5,793 nt of DNA from a bacterium (GTDB lineage: Bacteria > Pseudomonadota > Gammaproteobacteria > Burkholderiales > Burkholderiaceae_C): NCBI GenBank assembly GCA_030824095.1, contig JAVBYK010000463.1, positions 1-5,793 on the forward strand, given 5' to 3'. Numbering within the stretch: position 1 is the stretch's first letter; each line of letters starts with the position of its first letter. The position numbers and the translations under genes were made by a program. The notes under the pieces were generated by a model. It searched no databases and had not been told where the DNA came from. It worked only from the letters and a program-made list of their open reading frames with translations. Below are positions 5,255 to 5,793 of the stretch, piece by piece.

Positions 5255-5793
5255 ATGAACACCACGACATTGACACAGTCCACCGACAAACCTGCCCCCT
5301 CGCAACTGGACGGCGTTGCTACGCTGACCCACCTCGGCGTCATCCGGGTGGAAGGCGAGGATGCGGCCAAATTCATCCACGGGCAACTGACCCAGGATTT
5401 TTCATTGCTGGGTCTCGACAGCGCCCGCCTGGCGGCGTTTTGCTCCGCCAAGGGGCGCATGCAGGCCAGCTTTATCGGCTTCAAGCGTCCGGCCGGCGAA
5501 ATCCTGCTGGTCTGCAGCAAGGACCTCTTGCCCGCCACCTTGAAGCGCCTGTCCATGTTTGTGCTGCGCGCCAAGGCCCGCCTGAGCGATGCGTCGGACG
5601 CATACGCGCTCTATGGCCTGGCCGGAAGTGCTACAAAATCAATAGCTTCTGAGGCAGCAGCCACGTGGGCCAAGGTCGATTTTGATGCCTGCTCTTTGGT
5701 CAATCTGTACCCTGCAGACGGCGTTGCACGCCAACTCTGGGTTGCGCCGATGGGAGAGCCTCAACCGACTGGCGCCGAATTGCCATTGGAGCG
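5255..5793 (+). CDS. ygfZ: YgfZ/GcvT-like folate-binding protein, partial (3' end outside window)
   Basis: YgfZ is a tetrahydrofolate-dependent cytoplasmic factor that supports Fe-S enzymes such as the tRNA methylthiotransferase MiaB. The open 179-codon frame shows the N-terminal GcvT-type fold: LTHLGVIRVEGEDAAKFIHGQLTQD (24-48), LAAFCSAKGRMQASF (59-73), KDLLPATLKRLSMFVLRAKA (89-108) and YALYGLAG (117-124). The diagnostic C-terminal KGCYxGQE motif lies beyond the window, so it is not seen. Four in-frame ATGs (5228, 5231, 5240, 5255) are possible starts; 5255 (MNTTTL) is chosen for agreement with typical family N-termini, although GGAGG at 5234-5238 is 16 bases away, and only 1 base from the ATG at 5240. 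Residues about 125-145 look like an insertion encoded by a short repeat (separate entry). ygfZ beside mltG is a familiar pairing in this bacterial group. Confidence 0.92.
   Translation, partial: MNTTTLTQSTDKPAPSQLDGVATLTHLGVIRVEGEDAAKFIHGQLTQDFSLLGLDSARLAAFCSAKGRMQASFIGFKRPAGEILLVCSKDLLPATLKRLSMFVLRAKARLSDASDAYALYGLAGSATKSIASEAAATWAKVDFDACSLVNLYPADGVARQLWVAPMGEPQPTGAELPLE
5628..5686 (+). repeat. Probable dispersed short repeat read in frame within ygfZ
   Basis: An AT-rich block starts with GCTACAAAATCAATAGCT (5630-5647), in which GCTA and TAGC are inverted, and ends with GGTCGATTTTGATGC. CAAAATC (5634-5640) and GATTTTG (5678-5684) are exact reverse complements flanking a GC-rich centre. From memory, sequences of this form (AAATCAATAGCT ... 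GGTCGATTTTG) recur between genes across Comamonadaceae genomes. Here the block is read through without a stop and adds roughly SATKSIASEAAATWAKVDFDA just after the conserved YGLAG of YgfZ. Boundaries are approximate and the family link is unverified. Confidence 0.45.

Noticed and set aside
5269..5274. Plus-strand TTGACA matching a -35 consensus
   Set aside because: It lies within the start of the ygfZ coding region, with no -10 at the right spacing that would serve a gene.

Overview
The window is a compact, high-GC housekeeping locus that looks betaproteobacterial, most likely Burkholderiales/Comamonadaceae (relatives of Rhodoferax, Polaromonas or Acidovorax). That placement is an inference from three things: the gene order mltG-tmk-holB-pilZ-tatD, the protein sequence style, and a short AT-rich element in ygfZ that resembles, from memory, a repeat scattered through Comamonadaceae genomes.

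Seven genes lie on the minus strand and read right to left: mltG (septation/lytic transglycosylase), tmk (thymidylate kinase), holB (DNA polymerase III delta'), pilZ (type IV pilus regulator), tatD (metal-dependent DNase), an exported ankyrin-repeat protein, and a degenerate HD-GYP-type protein that runs off the left edge. They are almost certainly one operon. tmk/holB overlap by 7 bases, tatD/ankyrin by 4 (ATGA), and the other gaps are 5, 9, 16 and 50 bases. Divergently, on the plus strand at the right end, ygfZ (folate-binding Fe-S/tRNA-modification factor) starts 47 bases from mltG and runs off the right edge. No RNA gene, insertion sequence, CRISPR array or convincing terminator is visible, and no stretch over 50 bases lacks a gene.

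Functionally the operon joins peptidoglycan synthesis termination (MltG), dTTP supply (Tmk) and clamp loading (HolB) with pilus control (PilZ), nucleic-acid quality control (TatD) and two accessory proteins. I see no new defence or mobile system. The points worth a second look are the HD-GYP-like protein with Met-Asn where the metal-binding His-Asp should be, an apparent dispersed repeat read through in frame inside ygfZ, a perfect 8-bp hairpin directly over the tatD ribosome entry site, and an exported ankyrin protein translationally coupled to tatD.
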